Below are positions 9,119 to 17,174 of a stretch of DNA of 64,000 nucleotides, piece after piece. Position 1 is the first letter of the stretch. Each line of letters begins with the position of its first letter. The stretch covers positions 1-64,000 of the forward strand of contig NZ_PIOD01000029.1 of assembly GCF_003369565.1 (NCBI RefSeq), given 5' to 3'. A program made the position numbers and the translations under genes. Origin of the DNA: Oceanobacillus chungangensis. GTDB taxonomy: Bacteria; Bacillota; Bacilli; Bacillales; Amphibacillaceae. Below the pieces are notes generated by a model that saw only the letters and a program-made list of their open reading frames with translations, was not told the DNA's origin and did not search any database.

Positions 9119-9976
9119 ATGAATTTTCCATCACGTGTTATTACGGTTGCTGGTTCTGCTGCTGGGGGCAGTGCGGGAATTCAGGCAGATTTAAAAACAT
9201 TTCAGGAATTAGATGTGTATGGCATGAGCGTTGTTACTGCAATTGTTGCTAGACATCCAGAGACGAATAAGAATATACATATCCAATCGTTGGAGGCAAT
9301 TGAGGCACAGTTTACAACTGCGATAAAGCAGGTCGGTGTTAATGGACTGAAAACTGGAATGCTATTTTCCAAGGAAATTATTGAAACGGTTGCAAACTTA
9401 ATAGAACATGCTTCAATCAAAACGATTGTTGTCGATCCAGTCATGATTGGGAAAATGAATTCCAAGCTGCTAAAGGATGATGCAATCGAAGCGTTAAAAC
9501 GATTACTCATTCCATTAGCGACGATTATCACACCGAATGTACCAGAAGCATCTGTGCTTCTAGGGGACCGAGAGATTCAGAATGTCGAAGATTTGAAACA
9601 AGCTGCAGTCGATTTGTATTCTCTTGGTGCAAAGTATGTGCTAGTTAAAGGTGGAAGAATAGAGGGACCAGCGGTAGATGTTCTATATGACGGGGAACAA
9701 CTGATTACATATGAAGCACCACGAATCGAGACGGTTAATACGAGCGGGGCAGGCTGCACTTATTCCGCAGCAATTGCTGCTCATTTAACAAAGGGAGTAC
9801 CTGTACGTGAGGCGGTACGACTTGCAAAAAGCTTTGTGACAACTGCAATTGAGCATGGGTTTTCGTATACGGAAATCGTTGGCCCGACATATCACGCGGC
9901 AGAGCGAAAACATGGAGAAGCACATCCAATAATTGTTAATGGAGGGGAAAGTAATGGGAAAACGCGCTTTAATTAA
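9119..9976 (+). CDS. pdxK: Pyridoxine/pyridoxal/pyridoxamine kinase
   Basis: 285 residues, ribokinase-like fold of the ThiD/PdxK group. It starts with VITVAGSAAGGSAGIQADLKTFQELDVYGM and has the C-terminal anion-hole motif NTSGAGCTYSAAIAA, where ThiD and PdxK carry GTGCT/SGAGC variants. The ARHPETNKN segment, where ThiD proteins have TAQNT-like sequence, favours the Bacillus PdxK-type subfamily, which phosphorylates B6 vitamers with ATP in the cytosol. Hydroxymethylpyrimidine kinase is the alternative. The 3' end overlaps pncA by 23 bp, so the two are co-transcribed and probably translationally coupled. Confidence 0.8.
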   Translation: MNFPSRVITVAGSAAGGSAGIQADLKTFQELDVYGMSVVTAIVARHPETNKNIHIQSLEAIEAQFTTAIKQVGVNGLKTGMLFSKEIIETVANLIEHASIKTIVVDPVMIGKMNSKLLKDDAIEALKRLLIPLATIITPNVPEASVLLGDREIQNVEDLKQAAVDLYSLGAKYVLVKGGRIEGPAVDVLYDGEQLITYEAPRIETVNTSGAGCTYSAAIAAHLTKGVPVREAVRLAKSFVTTAIEHGFSYTEIVGPTYHAAERKHGEAHPIIVNGGESNGKTRFN

Positions 9977-10511
9977 TGTTGATTACACCTATGATTTTGT
10001 AGCAGAAGATGGTGCACTGACAGCAGGTAAACCTGGTCAAGAAATTGAGGACAAGGTTGTTGCATTAACAAAAGAATTCATTGAAGCAGGAGATTACGTT
10101 GCGTTTGCAATCGATATCCACTACGAAGGGGATAAGCTGCATCCAGAAACAGCTCTATTTCCACCGCATAATATCGCAGGAACACAAGGAAGAGATTTAT
10201 ATGGTAAATTAGCAGATGTTTATGAAGAGAATAAGCACAAAGAAAATGTTTATTATTATGATAAAACACGTTATAGTGCATTTGCTGGAACTGATTTGGA
10301 GATTAAACTCCGTGAACGAGGGATTGATGAAGTTCATATTATCGGTGTATGCACAGATATTTGTGTATTACATACTGCTGTCGATGCGTATAACAAAGGA
10401 TTCAAGATTGTAGTTCACAAAGATGCTGTTGCAAGCTTTAATCAAGCAGGTCATGACTGGGCACTTGGACATTTTGTAAATTCTTTAGGTGCTGAGGTGA
10501 TGGAAGGTTAA
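9954..10511 (+). CDS. pncA: Nicotinamidase
   Basis: 185 residues, isochorismatase-like hydrolase. The triad is visible: Asp10 (INVDYTYDF), Lys104 (YDKTRYSAF) and Cys137 (GVCTDICVLHT). Metal ligands are Asp54, His56 and His72. The sequence closely follows Bacillus YueJ/PncA, which deamidates nicotinamide to nicotinate for NAD salvage. The start is ATG 9954, with GGAGGGG at 9941-9947; the longer frame from 9933 would bury that site. It overlaps pdxK by 23 bp, pairing two cofactor-salvage genes. Confidence 0.9.
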   Translation: MGKRALINVDYTYDFVAEDGALTAGKPGQEIEDKVVALTKEFIEAGDYVAFAIDIHYEGDKLHPETALFPPHNIAGTQGRDLYGKLADVYEENKHKENVYYYDKTRYSAFAGTDLEIKLRERGIDEVHIIGVCTDICVLHTAVDAYNKGFKIVVHKDAVASFNQAGHDWALGHFVNSLGAEVMEG

Positions 10512-10559
10512 AGAACTAGGAATTCAATTTCAGGGTATTAAATAAAAATAGATCAATTG

Positions 10560-10597
10560 ACAAACACGTTATTTCATATAGGAAATAGCGTGTTTGT
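10560..10597 (+). terminator. Terminator after pncA
   Basis: Stem of about 16 bp: ACAAACACG... pairs with ...CGTGTTTGT around the loop ATATA. The U-run after it is weak (TATTTGG), so termination may be partial. The region from here to 10954 (about 350 bp) holds no gene I recognise; 10780-10925 has scattered stops and may be a decayed gene. Confidence 0.65.
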
Positions 10598-10954
10598 ATT
10601 TGGTAGGTAAGAATGAAAAAAACCTCTTTGCATTAGTGCAATTAAGGTTGTAGCAAAGAGCTTTCTAATTGATATTTCGAGGGTTAATATGTTTGAACGT
10701 TGACTTAGACAAAAATTCGAATATTGAAACAAAAACCTGGATTTAGTGTAAAATAAAATTATCTGATAAAGGGATATGTATGGAGTATGAGAAATGCTCT
10801 TACATAAAGCAAAAGACTACACTACACTATTGAAACAAGAGCTAAAAATCTTCGTCTGAGTACAGCGCCAGTTAATTAATCTGCTCAAGATTATATTAAA
10901 ATTTATGAAATAGAATTTGCAGAATAACATTAAATTATTTTGGGGGGAATTGTG

Positions 10955-11509
10955 GTGGATAATAATAAAGCTTTAATAATAGTTGATGTGCAAAAAGCAT
11001 TTGATGATAAAAAATGGGGAGAAAGAAACAATTTAATGGCAGAAAAAAATATTAGCAGGATACTGACATTGTGGAGAGAAAAAGGCTGGAAGGTCATACA
11101 TATTCAACACAAATCGGATAGTCCTAATTCTCTATTTCATCCAAATAATGAAGGATTTACTATAAAAGAATTAGTTAAGCCTATTAAAGAAGAGGTAGTT
11201 ATAACTAAGAAAGTGAATAGTAGTTTTATCGGTACAAATTTAGAAGCGTATTTAAAATCAAATGGTATCACTACAGTAGTTATTACTGGATTGACTACCC
11301 CCCACTGTGTATCTACAACTACAAGAATGAGTGGGAATTTAGGTTTTAATACATACCTTATTTCAGATGCAACAGCGGCGTTCGGCTTGAACGACCAAGA
11401 TGATAACTATTATAATGCCCAGACTATACATAATGTATTGCTAGCTACTTTAAATGAAGAATTCGCTACTATTTTTACAACAGAACAATTAATGAATGAA
11501 TTCAAGTAG
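10955..11509 (+). CDS. Isochorismatase-family cysteine hydrolase
   Basis: 184 residues. Triad residues: Asp in ALIIVDVQKAF, Lys in VVITKKVNSSF, Cys in TTPHCVSTT, with the family's cis-peptide region VITGLTTPHC. The family hydrolyses amides or vinyl ethers (nicotinamide, N-carbamoylsarcosine, isochorismate); the substrate cannot be told. It is distinct from PncA upstream, lacking that enzyme's CTDIC and PPHN motifs. The start is GTG 10955, seven bases after a GGGGGG run; GTG 10952 is possible. Codon use looks more AT-rich than pncA, and the flanks are gene-poor, which could indicate separate acquisition. Confidence 0.75.
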   Translation: MDNNKALIIVDVQKAFDDKKWGERNNLMAEKNISRILTLWREKGWKVIHIQHKSDSPNSLFHPNNEGFTIKELVKPIKEEVVITKKVNSSFIGTNLEAYLKSNGITTVVITGLTTPHCVSTTTRMSGNLGFNTYLISDATAAFGLNDQDDNYYNAQTIHNVLLATLNEEFATIFTTEQLMNEFK

Positions 11510-11547
11510 TCTTATAAACTTGAGCTTAGTTGAAAAAACAATTTAAA

Positions 11548-11580
11548 AAGGCTATGAGATAAATATCTCTTGCCTTCTTA
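11548..11580 (+). terminator. Terminator after cysteine hydrolase
   Basis: Hairpin AAGGC..GAGAT / ATCTC..GCCTT at 11548-11576 followed by a short pyrimidine run. Upstream poly-A means it could also work for the opposite strand. The gap 11581-11693 shows nothing else. Confidence 0.5.
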
Positions 11581-11693
11581 ACTGCGAATTTCCATCATGA
11601 GTAAACATCAGGATTTTACGTTTACACGCTAGTAGTGTATTTATGAAGCGATATGCCTTTAAGCCCTCATTTCCCTGCGTTCTATAATCAGCT

Positions 11694-12968
11694 TCAATTC
11701 GATTGATCAACTAACTCCTCAGCGAAATCTAAACCGAATGCTTTAGGATCTAAATCCTTAGCTTTTGGCAGGCTGCGTAATCTTGGGTGAAGGAACCAGA
11801 TGATGGAGAGCAGCGCTAAACCAAGTCCTGTTAACGCAAAAATTAGTGTAGCATTAGTAACGCTTGCAAAATAACCTCCTGCTAAAGAACCTATTGGCAT
11901 TGCGATTGTACCCATACTTGCCGATACAGTGTTTACCCGGCCGAGAACGTGATTCGGAACAACTGTTTGTACAGTAGCGGCAAAAATAACATTTGTTCCA
12001 CCTATTGGAATCCAAGCTATACTGAATAGTAGTACTCCAAGGAATGTCCACGGTACGATGGAGGCGATTACCCAACAAATAGATGAAAACAAAAATGAGA
12101 GGATAACAAAAGGTCCGATACGGAATTTCCCCATCTGATTTGCTAGTAGTGCGCCAACCAGTGCTCCAGTAGACATTGCAGCTAGGTAAAATCCATATAT
12201 TTCTGAGCCGCCCATATGATCAGCGAACGCTGGAAGAATCGCCATCGCTCCACCGATAGCAAAGTTAGCTACAATCGAGCCAATTAAAAAGGTTGCCATA
12301 AGAGAGCCGAATACAATCGAAAATCCTTCTTTTAATTCGAAAAAATACTTTTTCAACCCTTGTTTTAATCCTTTTTCTTGATTGAGTGTTTTTTCTTTAG
12401 TATGTGGAATTTTTAATAAACTAAAAAGGATAGCGGCTACAGTAAACGTAACCGAGTCAACCAGAAATAATGTAACGGCTCCAACAACTGCTACCAGTAT
12501 CCCAGCCACTGCATTAAATACTAAATCAATCCCTTGATAGGCAAACGAAAAATAGGAATTCCCTTTTAACAAATCCTTCTTTGGAAGAATAAGTGGCAAT
12601 GCTTTTGTTTGGGATGGATAGGCAAACTGTTCAATAAACGCTACAATCGGCATAACAATAAGTACGATTTGAACAGTTAGCACACCAAAGTAGTATGTAA
12701 TCGGAATAATTAATATTAGAATTGCTTGCAAAACCTGTGTAATGATAAGCGTTCGTTTCACGGGCCAGCGATCGACGAATGGACCTGTAATAAATTGAAG
12801 GGAGACAGGCAGTAAAGTTAAAAAACCAGCTAAACCGGAATAAAAAGCATTGCCACCTAAACTATATACGAGCCACATTGCGGCAATGTAATAAATACTG
12901 TCTCCAATATTTGTAATGATTCTTCCTATAAGTAAGAATAAAAAGTTCTTATTTTTTAGTATCCCCAT
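11694..12968 (-). CDS. MFS transporter (macrolide-efflux-like, MFS_3 type)
   Basis: 424 residues, about 12 membrane segments. It has the typical MFS N-terminal helix (FLFLLIGRIITNIGDSIYYIAAMWLVY) and the loop motif GPFVDRWPVKRTLIITQ between helices 2 and 3. The MFS_3 group includes macrolide and multidrug exporters; the substrate is unknown. I chose ATG 12968, preceded by AAAGGAG; the longer frame would extend back through the regulator gene. It follows the ArsR-type regulator gene by 25 bp on the same strand, so that regulator probably controls it. Confidence 0.85.
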   Translation of the reverse strand: MGILKNKNFLFLLIGRIITNIGDSIYYIAAMWLVYSLGGNAFYSGLAGFLTLLPVSLQFITGPFVDRWPVKRTLIITQVLQAILILIIPITYYFGVLTVQIVLIVMPIVAFIEQFAYPSQTKALPLILPKKDLLKGNSYFSFAYQGIDLVFNAVAGILVAVVGAVTLFLVDSVTFTVAAILFSLLKIPHTKEKTLNQEKGLKQGLKKYFFELKEGFSIVFGSLMATFLIGSIVANFAIGGAMAILPAFADHMGGSEIYGFYLAAMSTGALVGALLANQMGKFRIGPFVILSFLFSSICWVIASIVPWTFLGVLLFSIAWIPIGGTNVIFAATVQTVVPNHVLGRVNTVSASMGTIAMPIGSLAGGYFASVTNATLIFALTGLGLALLSIIWFLHPRLRSLPKAKDLDPKAFGLDFAEELVDQSN

Positions 12969-12993
12969 TTGTTTTCTCCTTTTCTGAAATTGC

Positions 12994-13602
12994 TCAGGAA
13001 TCTTTTTTCTCACGTTTTTTAAATGCAAATTCTTGTACTTGGAAGCCAAGATTAAAGAAATAATAGATATTTTTTTCTTCTTCAGTTTCCTCACCCATTT
13101 TTTCGAGCTCTTCCATTAACGCAAAATATTTTTTAGTCCATTGTTTAAATTGTGCTTCACTAGCTTCAATTTCCATTGCTGTTGACATATAGCCCCAATC
13201 TTCTGGATTCTCGCTATTATTTTTCCTTTCAAAAGCTTCCTTTGGCGCTGTTTGTACCCTCTTTTTCGCGCGATCAATCATACTGTAAATGATTTGTCTT
13301 GTCGTTTGGTCAACTTCATGGAATGGGAGCAGTTCTTCGGATATTGTGAATCCATTAGCAACGGAACGATAAAACTTCTGGATGATACCATTCTTTTCTT
13401 CCTTTTTTACAATTTCAATGATGCCGTTTTTTTCAAGTTCTTTTAGATGATAGTGGATCTTTCCTCTTGGGATATCCAATGTCTCTGAAAGTTGTTGCCC
13501 AGTATAGGGACCTTCACAAAGATACATCATCATCTCTGCACGTAGCGGGTCACCGATAGCCTTCATCTGATTATATGTTTCGATTGTCATAATTTGTTTC
13601 AT
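12994..13602 (-). CDS. ArsR-like winged-helix transcriptional regulator
   Basis: 202 residues. The N-terminal winged helix (about 8-75) reads KAIGDPLRAEMMMYLCEGPYTGQQLSETLDIPRGKIHYHLKELEKNGII, typical of ArsR/HTH_20 proteins. The C-terminal half is charged, helical and lacks obvious metal-binding cysteines, so it is more likely a drug- or ligand-sensing regulator than a metal sensor. It is first in a two-gene transcript with the MFS exporter. A palindrome 35-50 bp upstream (13638-13653) is a likely autoregulatory operator. Confidence 0.82.
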   Translation of the reverse strand: MKQIMTIETYNQMKAIGDPLRAEMMMYLCEGPYTGQQLSETLDIPRGKIHYHLKELEKNGIIEIVKKEEKNGIIQKFYRSVANGFTISEELLPFHEVDQTTRQIIYSMIDRAKKRVQTAPKEAFERKNNSENPEDWGYMSTAMEIEASEAQFKQWTKKYFALMEELEKMGEETEEEKNIYYFFNLGFQVQEFAFKKREKKDS

Positions 13603-13637
13603 AAGATCTACCTCTCGTTGTTAAGAAAATTTATACG

Positions 13638-13653
13638 GTTAAATTTATTTAAC
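13638..13653. promoter_or_regulatory. Candidate operator of the regulator/MFS operon
   Basis: The palindrome GTTAAATTTATTTAAC has two exact 7-bp arms around TT. It sits directly upstream of the regulator start at 13602, where its promoter must lie. Winged-helix proteins of this kind usually bind such short AT-rich dyads. Confidence 0.5.
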
Positions 13654-13792
13654 ATATGATATCACTAATAAAATGAGAAGTAAATATTTAAATTGCATGA
13701 AAATTCTATTCGGAGGAATTTTCTGAGGTTATTTGCTTATTTTCCTATATCTAATATAAAATCAACTTAGCAATAGGAGGAGGTTGAGATCA

Positions 13793-14332
13793 TTGTTCCG
13801 AGAATATGAATTTGATAATTATATGGTTAGAATAGCGGAAGAGACTGATACAGAATCTGTTATACGGTTATTGCAGGATACTGCTAGCAGCTTGCAGAAA
13901 AAAGGGATTTTGCAATGGGAGTATTTGCTTCTAGGCGAAGATACAAAGGAGATTGAACAGGGGGTTGTAGCAGGGACGACATATGTTGTTGAAGCTAATG
14001 GAGAAATGGTTGCTGCGTTTAATTTCTCTAGTAAGCAGAATGACTGGGATATAGCGCTGTGGGGAAAACGAAATGATGCTGCTTACTACATTCACCGACT
14101 CGCAGTAAATCCGAAATACCGCCATCAGCAAATAGGAAGAAAGCTATTAAGCTGGATTGATCACAATCTGAAGTTAGAGAATGGCTCTGTCAGACTCGAT
14201 TGCATCGCTAACAATCCTGTTTTGAATAAATTTTATTTAGATGCAGGTTTTACTTTTGTTGGTTATGGCGAGCAGGAGGAAGAGAGATTTTCAAAGTATG
14301 AAAAGATTCATCAAGTTGAGAAAGAAGAATAG
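13793..14332 (+). CDS. GNAT-family N-acetyltransferase
   Basis: 179 residues. GNAT fold with motif A visible as YIHRLAVNPKYRHQQIGRKLLSWID (acetyl-CoA pyrophosphate binding: R/Q-x-x-G-x-G/K), followed by VRLDCIANNPVLNKFYLDAGF. Acceptor substrate unknown. TTG 13793 fits the AGGAGGAGG site at 13775-13783 better than TTG 13784, which would leave only three bases of spacing. The gene is followed at once by repeat B copy 2, so it is probably monocistronic. Confidence 0.8.
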   Translation: MFREYEFDNYMVRIAEETDTESVIRLLQDTASSLQKKGILQWEYLLLGEDTKEIEQGVVAGTTYVVEANGEMVAAFNFSSKQNDWDIALWGKRNDAAYYIHRLAVNPKYRHQQIGRKLLSWIDHNLKLENGSVRLDCIANNPVLNKFYLDAGFTFVGYGEQEEERFSKYEKIHQVEKEE

Positions 14333-14364
14333 GAATTTTTCTTATTCCATTCCCATGGCAGGAG

Positions 14365-14642
14365 AGGCTTCGTCCAGCTCCAGCGCCCGTGCTCCTAGCG
14401 AGACTTCCCTCACCTCGTACGATAAAGAAGACTTGCCGATTGGTTACACATGAGGCTTAGTCGCACTTATACCCTTGTGGTGAAAGTCAACATCGATTCG
14501 CTTACGCTCCCAAAGAGTTTCCTTTATCTCTGAGATCTAGAGGAAGTTCGACTAAGGTCGCCACTTCATGTGGCAACGTCGAACCCACGTCCTATGGGGC
14601 GCAGTCCGTACGTCGCTAAACGGGCGCTTGAGCTTTTGTTCA
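14365..14642 (+). repeat. Dispersed repeat family B, copy 2
   Basis: About 280 bp, GC-richer than its surroundings. Recognisable blocks: CGTCCAGCTCCAGCGCC, GCGAGACTTCCCT, TGCCGATTGGTTACACATGA, GGCTTAGTCGCACTTATACC, GGGGCGCAGTCCGTACGTCG and GAGCTTTTGTTCA. The same blocks occur inverted at 54716-55055 and in part at 150-246, 42330-42445 and 60080-60172. It ends eight bases before the -35 box of the proS promoter. Not coding. Confidence 0.75.
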
Positions 14643-14649
14643 GTAAGCC

Positions 14650-14678
14650 TTGACTTTATAAAAGCATACATATATATT
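14650..14678 (+). promoter_or_regulatory. proS T-box promoter
   Basis: TTGACT at 14650-14655, 17-bp spacer, TATATT at 14673-14678. Transcription would start near 14685, just before the T-box leader. Confidence 0.65.
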
Positions 14679-14684
14679 AAGGAT

Positions 14685-14937
14685 GATATAGGAAACGTTG
14701 ATGGAGATTAGTATAATTTATTTGTCTTTCCAAGAGAGGAAATGGTTGCTGGGAATTTCCAAAGACATTAATTAGAACCTGCTCCTGAGTTCGCCATCGG
14801 AAAGGCAAGATTGCTATAAGATGTGCGCGGTTTATGACCGTTATCAAGTGAAGTGTGCAGGGGGTATTCCCTTTGCAAACAAGGGTGGTACCACCAGGCC
14901 TCGGTCCCTTTTTTGGACGCGGGGATTTTTTGGTTGT
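14685..14937 (+). ncRNA. T-box leader with proline specifier, upstream of proS
   Basis: The leader has the T-box parts in order: an AGAGAG element of stem I near 14733, a specifier region TTAGAA-CCT-G before CTCCTGAG at 14772-14788, the T-box bulge AAGGGTGGTACCACC at 14880-14895, and a terminator formed by CCTCGGTCC and GGACGCGGGG followed by a T-run. Specifier CCT (14778-14780) is a proline codon and matches the proS gene downstream. The TGGT in the bulge pairs with an ACCA tRNA end. Uncharged tRNA-Pro is expected to favour the antiterminator and switch proS on. Class assignment is firm; fine structure is inferred. Confidence 0.9.
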
Positions 14938-15018
14938 TAAGAAAGTAAAAAACTTTCTTACTATAATAAGTGCAACTAGGGCAGTCACCGCAAAGCTTGG
15001 TGACTGTCCAGTTTTCTA
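14935..15018 (+). repeat. Dispersed repeat family C, copy 2
   Basis: GTTAAGAAAGT and ACTTTCTTACTA form a hairpin around a short A-rich loop. It is followed by AAGTGCAACTAGGGCAGTCA, AAGCTTGGTGACTG and TTTTCTAAT. Same architecture at 58110-58205. It lies exactly between the T-box terminator and the proS start, so it is transcribed as part of the proS 5' untranslated region whenever the T-box reads through. Confidence 0.75.
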
Positions 15019-15054
15019 ATGTTTACAATAAATTTAAATAAAGAGGTGTTTAGC

Positions 15055-16494
15055 TTGGGTAAGAAGAACAAGCAATTTGTTGAGAAAATCACAGCAATGG
15101 AAGACGATTTCGCACAATGGTATACAGATGTCGTGAAGCAAGCAGAATTAGTTGATTATGGACAAGTTCGCGGAACAATGATTATTAAGCCATATGGTTT
15201 TGCAATCTGGGAAAATATCCGCGATGAACTAGACCGTCAAATCAAAGAAACAGGACATTCAAATGTTGCATTCCCATTATTTATTCCTGAAAGCCTGCTG
15301 CAAAAGGAGAAGGACCATGTCGTTGGTTTTGCGCCTGAGGTTGCTTGGGTAACTCATGGTGGAGATGAGGAATTAGCCGAGCGAATTGCAGTTCGTCCAA
15401 CATCAGAAGTGCTTTTCTGTGATTATTATTCAAAAAATATTCATTCTTACCGTGACTTGCCAATGCTATATAACCAATGGGCAAACGTTGTAAGATGGGA
15501 AAAGACAACACGTCCATTCTTGCGTTCTTCTGAGTTCCACTGGCAGGAAGGTCATACTGCACATGCGACAGATGCCGATGCAGCAGCGGAAACAGATAAA
15601 ATGTTAGGAGTATATGTTGATCTTGTCGAAAACTATCTTGCCATTCCAGTAATCAAAGGCCGCAAAACAGATAAAGAAAAATTCGCAGGTGCAAAATATA
15701 CATTAACAATCGAAAGCTTGATGCATGATGGAAAAGCATTGCAATCAGCAACATCCCATCATTTTGGTTCAGGTTTTGCAGAAGCATTCGATATTACGTA
15801 TTTAGATGAAAATGGAGAGAGTCAATTTGCTCACCAAACATCTTGGGGTCTATCTACACGAATTATGGGTGCATTAATCATGGTCCATGGCGATAATCGT
15901 GGATTAGTAATCCCGCCTAGAATTGCACCGACTCAAGCAATGATTGTACCAATTGCACAGCATAAAGAAGGCGTATTAGATAAAGCATACGGTCTTCGAG
16001 ATCAATTGAAGAACCTTGTTCGTGTTGATATAGATGCAAGTGATAAAATGCCAGGCTGGAAATTCAATGAATATGAAATGAAAGGTATCCCAGTCCGAAT
16101 TGAGATGGGACCGAAAGACATTGAGAAGGAACAAGTTGTTCTTGTTCGCCGTGACACAGGTGAAAAGGAATTTGTTGCCCTTAGTGATTTAGAAACGCGT
16201 CTACCAGCTCTATTAGAAGAAATTCAATCGAATTTATATAATAAAGCACTTGAGCATCGCAATGAAAAAACATCTACAGCTAAGAACATGGATGAGTTCA
16301 AACAAAACCTTGAAGAAAAAGGTGGCTTCATCAAAGCAATGTGGTGTGGCGATTTAGCTTGTGAGGAACAAATTAAAGAGGAAACAACTGCAACATCACG
16401 CTGTATTCCATTCGAGCAAGAGGAAGTAGCAGATACATGCGTATGTTGTGGAAAAGAAGCAAAAGAATTAGTTATTTGGGCAAAAGCATATTAA
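15055..16494 (+). CDS. proS: Prolyl-tRNA synthetase, archaeal/eukaryotic-type short form
   Basis: 479 residues, class II synthetase. Motif 2 region: [26 protein letters not shown]; motif 3 near the [22 protein letters not shown] region. The C-terminal zinc-binding-like domain carries [13 protein letters not shown] and CVCCGKEA and ends in the typical aromatic Tyr. This is the ProS type 3 layout with no internal editing insert, as in the second ProS of some Bacillus; a bacterial-type copy may exist elsewhere. TTG 15055 has AGAGGTG six bases upstream; the longer ATG frame from 15019 starts inside repeat C and lacks a site. Regulated by the T-box upstream. Confidence 0.93.
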   Translation: MGKKNKQFVEKITAMEDDFAQWYTDVVKQAELVDYGQVRGTMIIKPYGFAIWENIRDELDRQIKETGHSNVAFPLFIPESLLQKEKDHVVGFAPEVAWVTHGGDEELAERIAVRPTSEVLFCDYYSKNIHSYRDLPMLYNQWANVVRWEKTTRPFLRSSEFHWQEGHTAHATDADAAAETDKMLGVYVDLVENYLAIPVIKGRKTDKEKFAGAKYTLTIESLMHDGKALQSATSHHFGSGFAEAFDITYLDENGESQFAHQTSWGLSTRIMGALIMVHGDNRGLVIPPRIAPTQAMIVPIAQHKEGVLDKAYGLRDQLKNLVRVDIDASDKMPGWKFNEYEMKGIPVRIEMGPKDIEKEQVVLVRRDTGEKEFVALSDLETRLPALLEEIQSNLYNKALEHRNEKTSTAKNMDEFKQNLEEKGGFIKAMWCGDLACEEQIKEETTATSRCIPFEQEEVADTCVCCGKEAKELVIWAKAY

Positions 16495-16502
16495 TAGTGA
16501 GA

Positions 16503-16533
16503 ACGAGCATTCTTAGGAGTGCTCGTTTTTTTT
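16503..16533 (+). terminator. proS terminator
   Basis: Perfect 10-bp stem ACGAGCATTC / GAGTGCTCGT with loop TTAG and eight T residues. Strong intrinsic terminator. Confidence 0.9.
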
Positions 16534-16554
16534 ATGGGCCAGCGACATTGACTG

Positions 16555-16975
16555 GAGCGCGGAAATATCTGCGGCATAATCCAGATATTGGCGGGAGTGC
16601 GGGAATATCAGCAGAAGAGTGAGGATATTATCAGGAGCGTGGGGATATCATCAGGAGAATAAAGATATCGGCATGAGAGATATTATATCATCAAGAGAAA
16701 GAGGATATCGGCATGAGGGAAAATATATCATCAAGAGAAAGAGGATATCGTCGGGAGGGAAAATATATCATCAGGAGAAAGAGGATATCGTCGGGAGGGA
16801 AAATATATCATCAGGAGAAAGAGGATATCGTCGGGAGGGAAATTATATCATCAGGAGAAAGAGGATATCGTCGGGAGAATCCAGATATCGTCAGGAACTA
16901 AGAAATATCATCAGGAGAACCGAAATATCGCCCGGAGTCCAGCAATATTTCCATAAGACCTCAATATCGAGAGTA
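16555..16975. repeat. Satellite of degenerate 20-bp units (40-bp higher-order repeat)
   Basis: About 420 bp built from roughly twenty 20-bp units of the form nnATATCnTCnGGAGnnnnn. In the core (about 16733-16880) two alternating units, GAGGATATCGTCGGGAGGGA and AAATATATCATCAGGAGAAA, make an almost exact 40-bp repeat present about three times; the edges are more diverged. Because 40 is not a multiple of 3, the translation does not repeat and open frames here are not credible genes. No spacers, so not CRISPR. The rest of 16534-17174 has no gene. Confidence 0.9.
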
Positions 16976-17082
16976 CAATTTCCCCACGAAATAAAAAATA
17001 ATTCATAACACTGCATTTATCGCGCATCGAGAAATATCTATAAGTGTCATATCTCATCTCAACCCACGCAATTAATAATAAT

Positions 17083-17155
17083 TATTTTCATAAAATCTAT
17101 TGCATAAATATACATTAATATGATATAAATATACATATAAACTAATAAATATACA
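17083..17155 (+). promoter_or_regulatory. Promoter with three phased ATAAATATACA boxes, candidate ArgR control
   Basis: ATAAATATACA occurs exactly three times, at 17104, 17125 and 17145, about two helical turns apart. The first is part of TGCATAAATATACA, close to ARG-box consensus. A promoter TTGCAT (17100-17105), 18-bp spacer, TATAAA (17124-17129) lies under the boxes. At 17083-17097 TATTTTCATAAAATC resembles a CodY box with three mismatches. All this precedes an amidohydrolase and amino-acid importer operon, so arginine or nitrogen control is plausible but inferred. Confidence 0.55.
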
Positions 17156-17174
17156 AAACACCGGAGGAACTACC

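Noticed and set aside
8601-9252. Short ORFs on both strands
   Set aside because: They lie in repeat A copy 1 or out of frame over the pdxK start and have no homology-like motifs.
10598-10954. Degenerate gene at about 10780-10925
   Set aside because: Fragments of open frame exist but no family could be recognised, so it was not listed as a pseudogene.
16555-16975. CRISPR array
   Set aside because: Units are contiguous and degenerate with no unique spacers, and no cas genes are present.
16619-17008. 129-residue and 62-residue open frames in the satellite region
   Set aside because: They translate the 20/40-bp satellite in different frames. The unit length is not a multiple of three, so no protein repeat exists, and there is no ribosome binding site suited to them.
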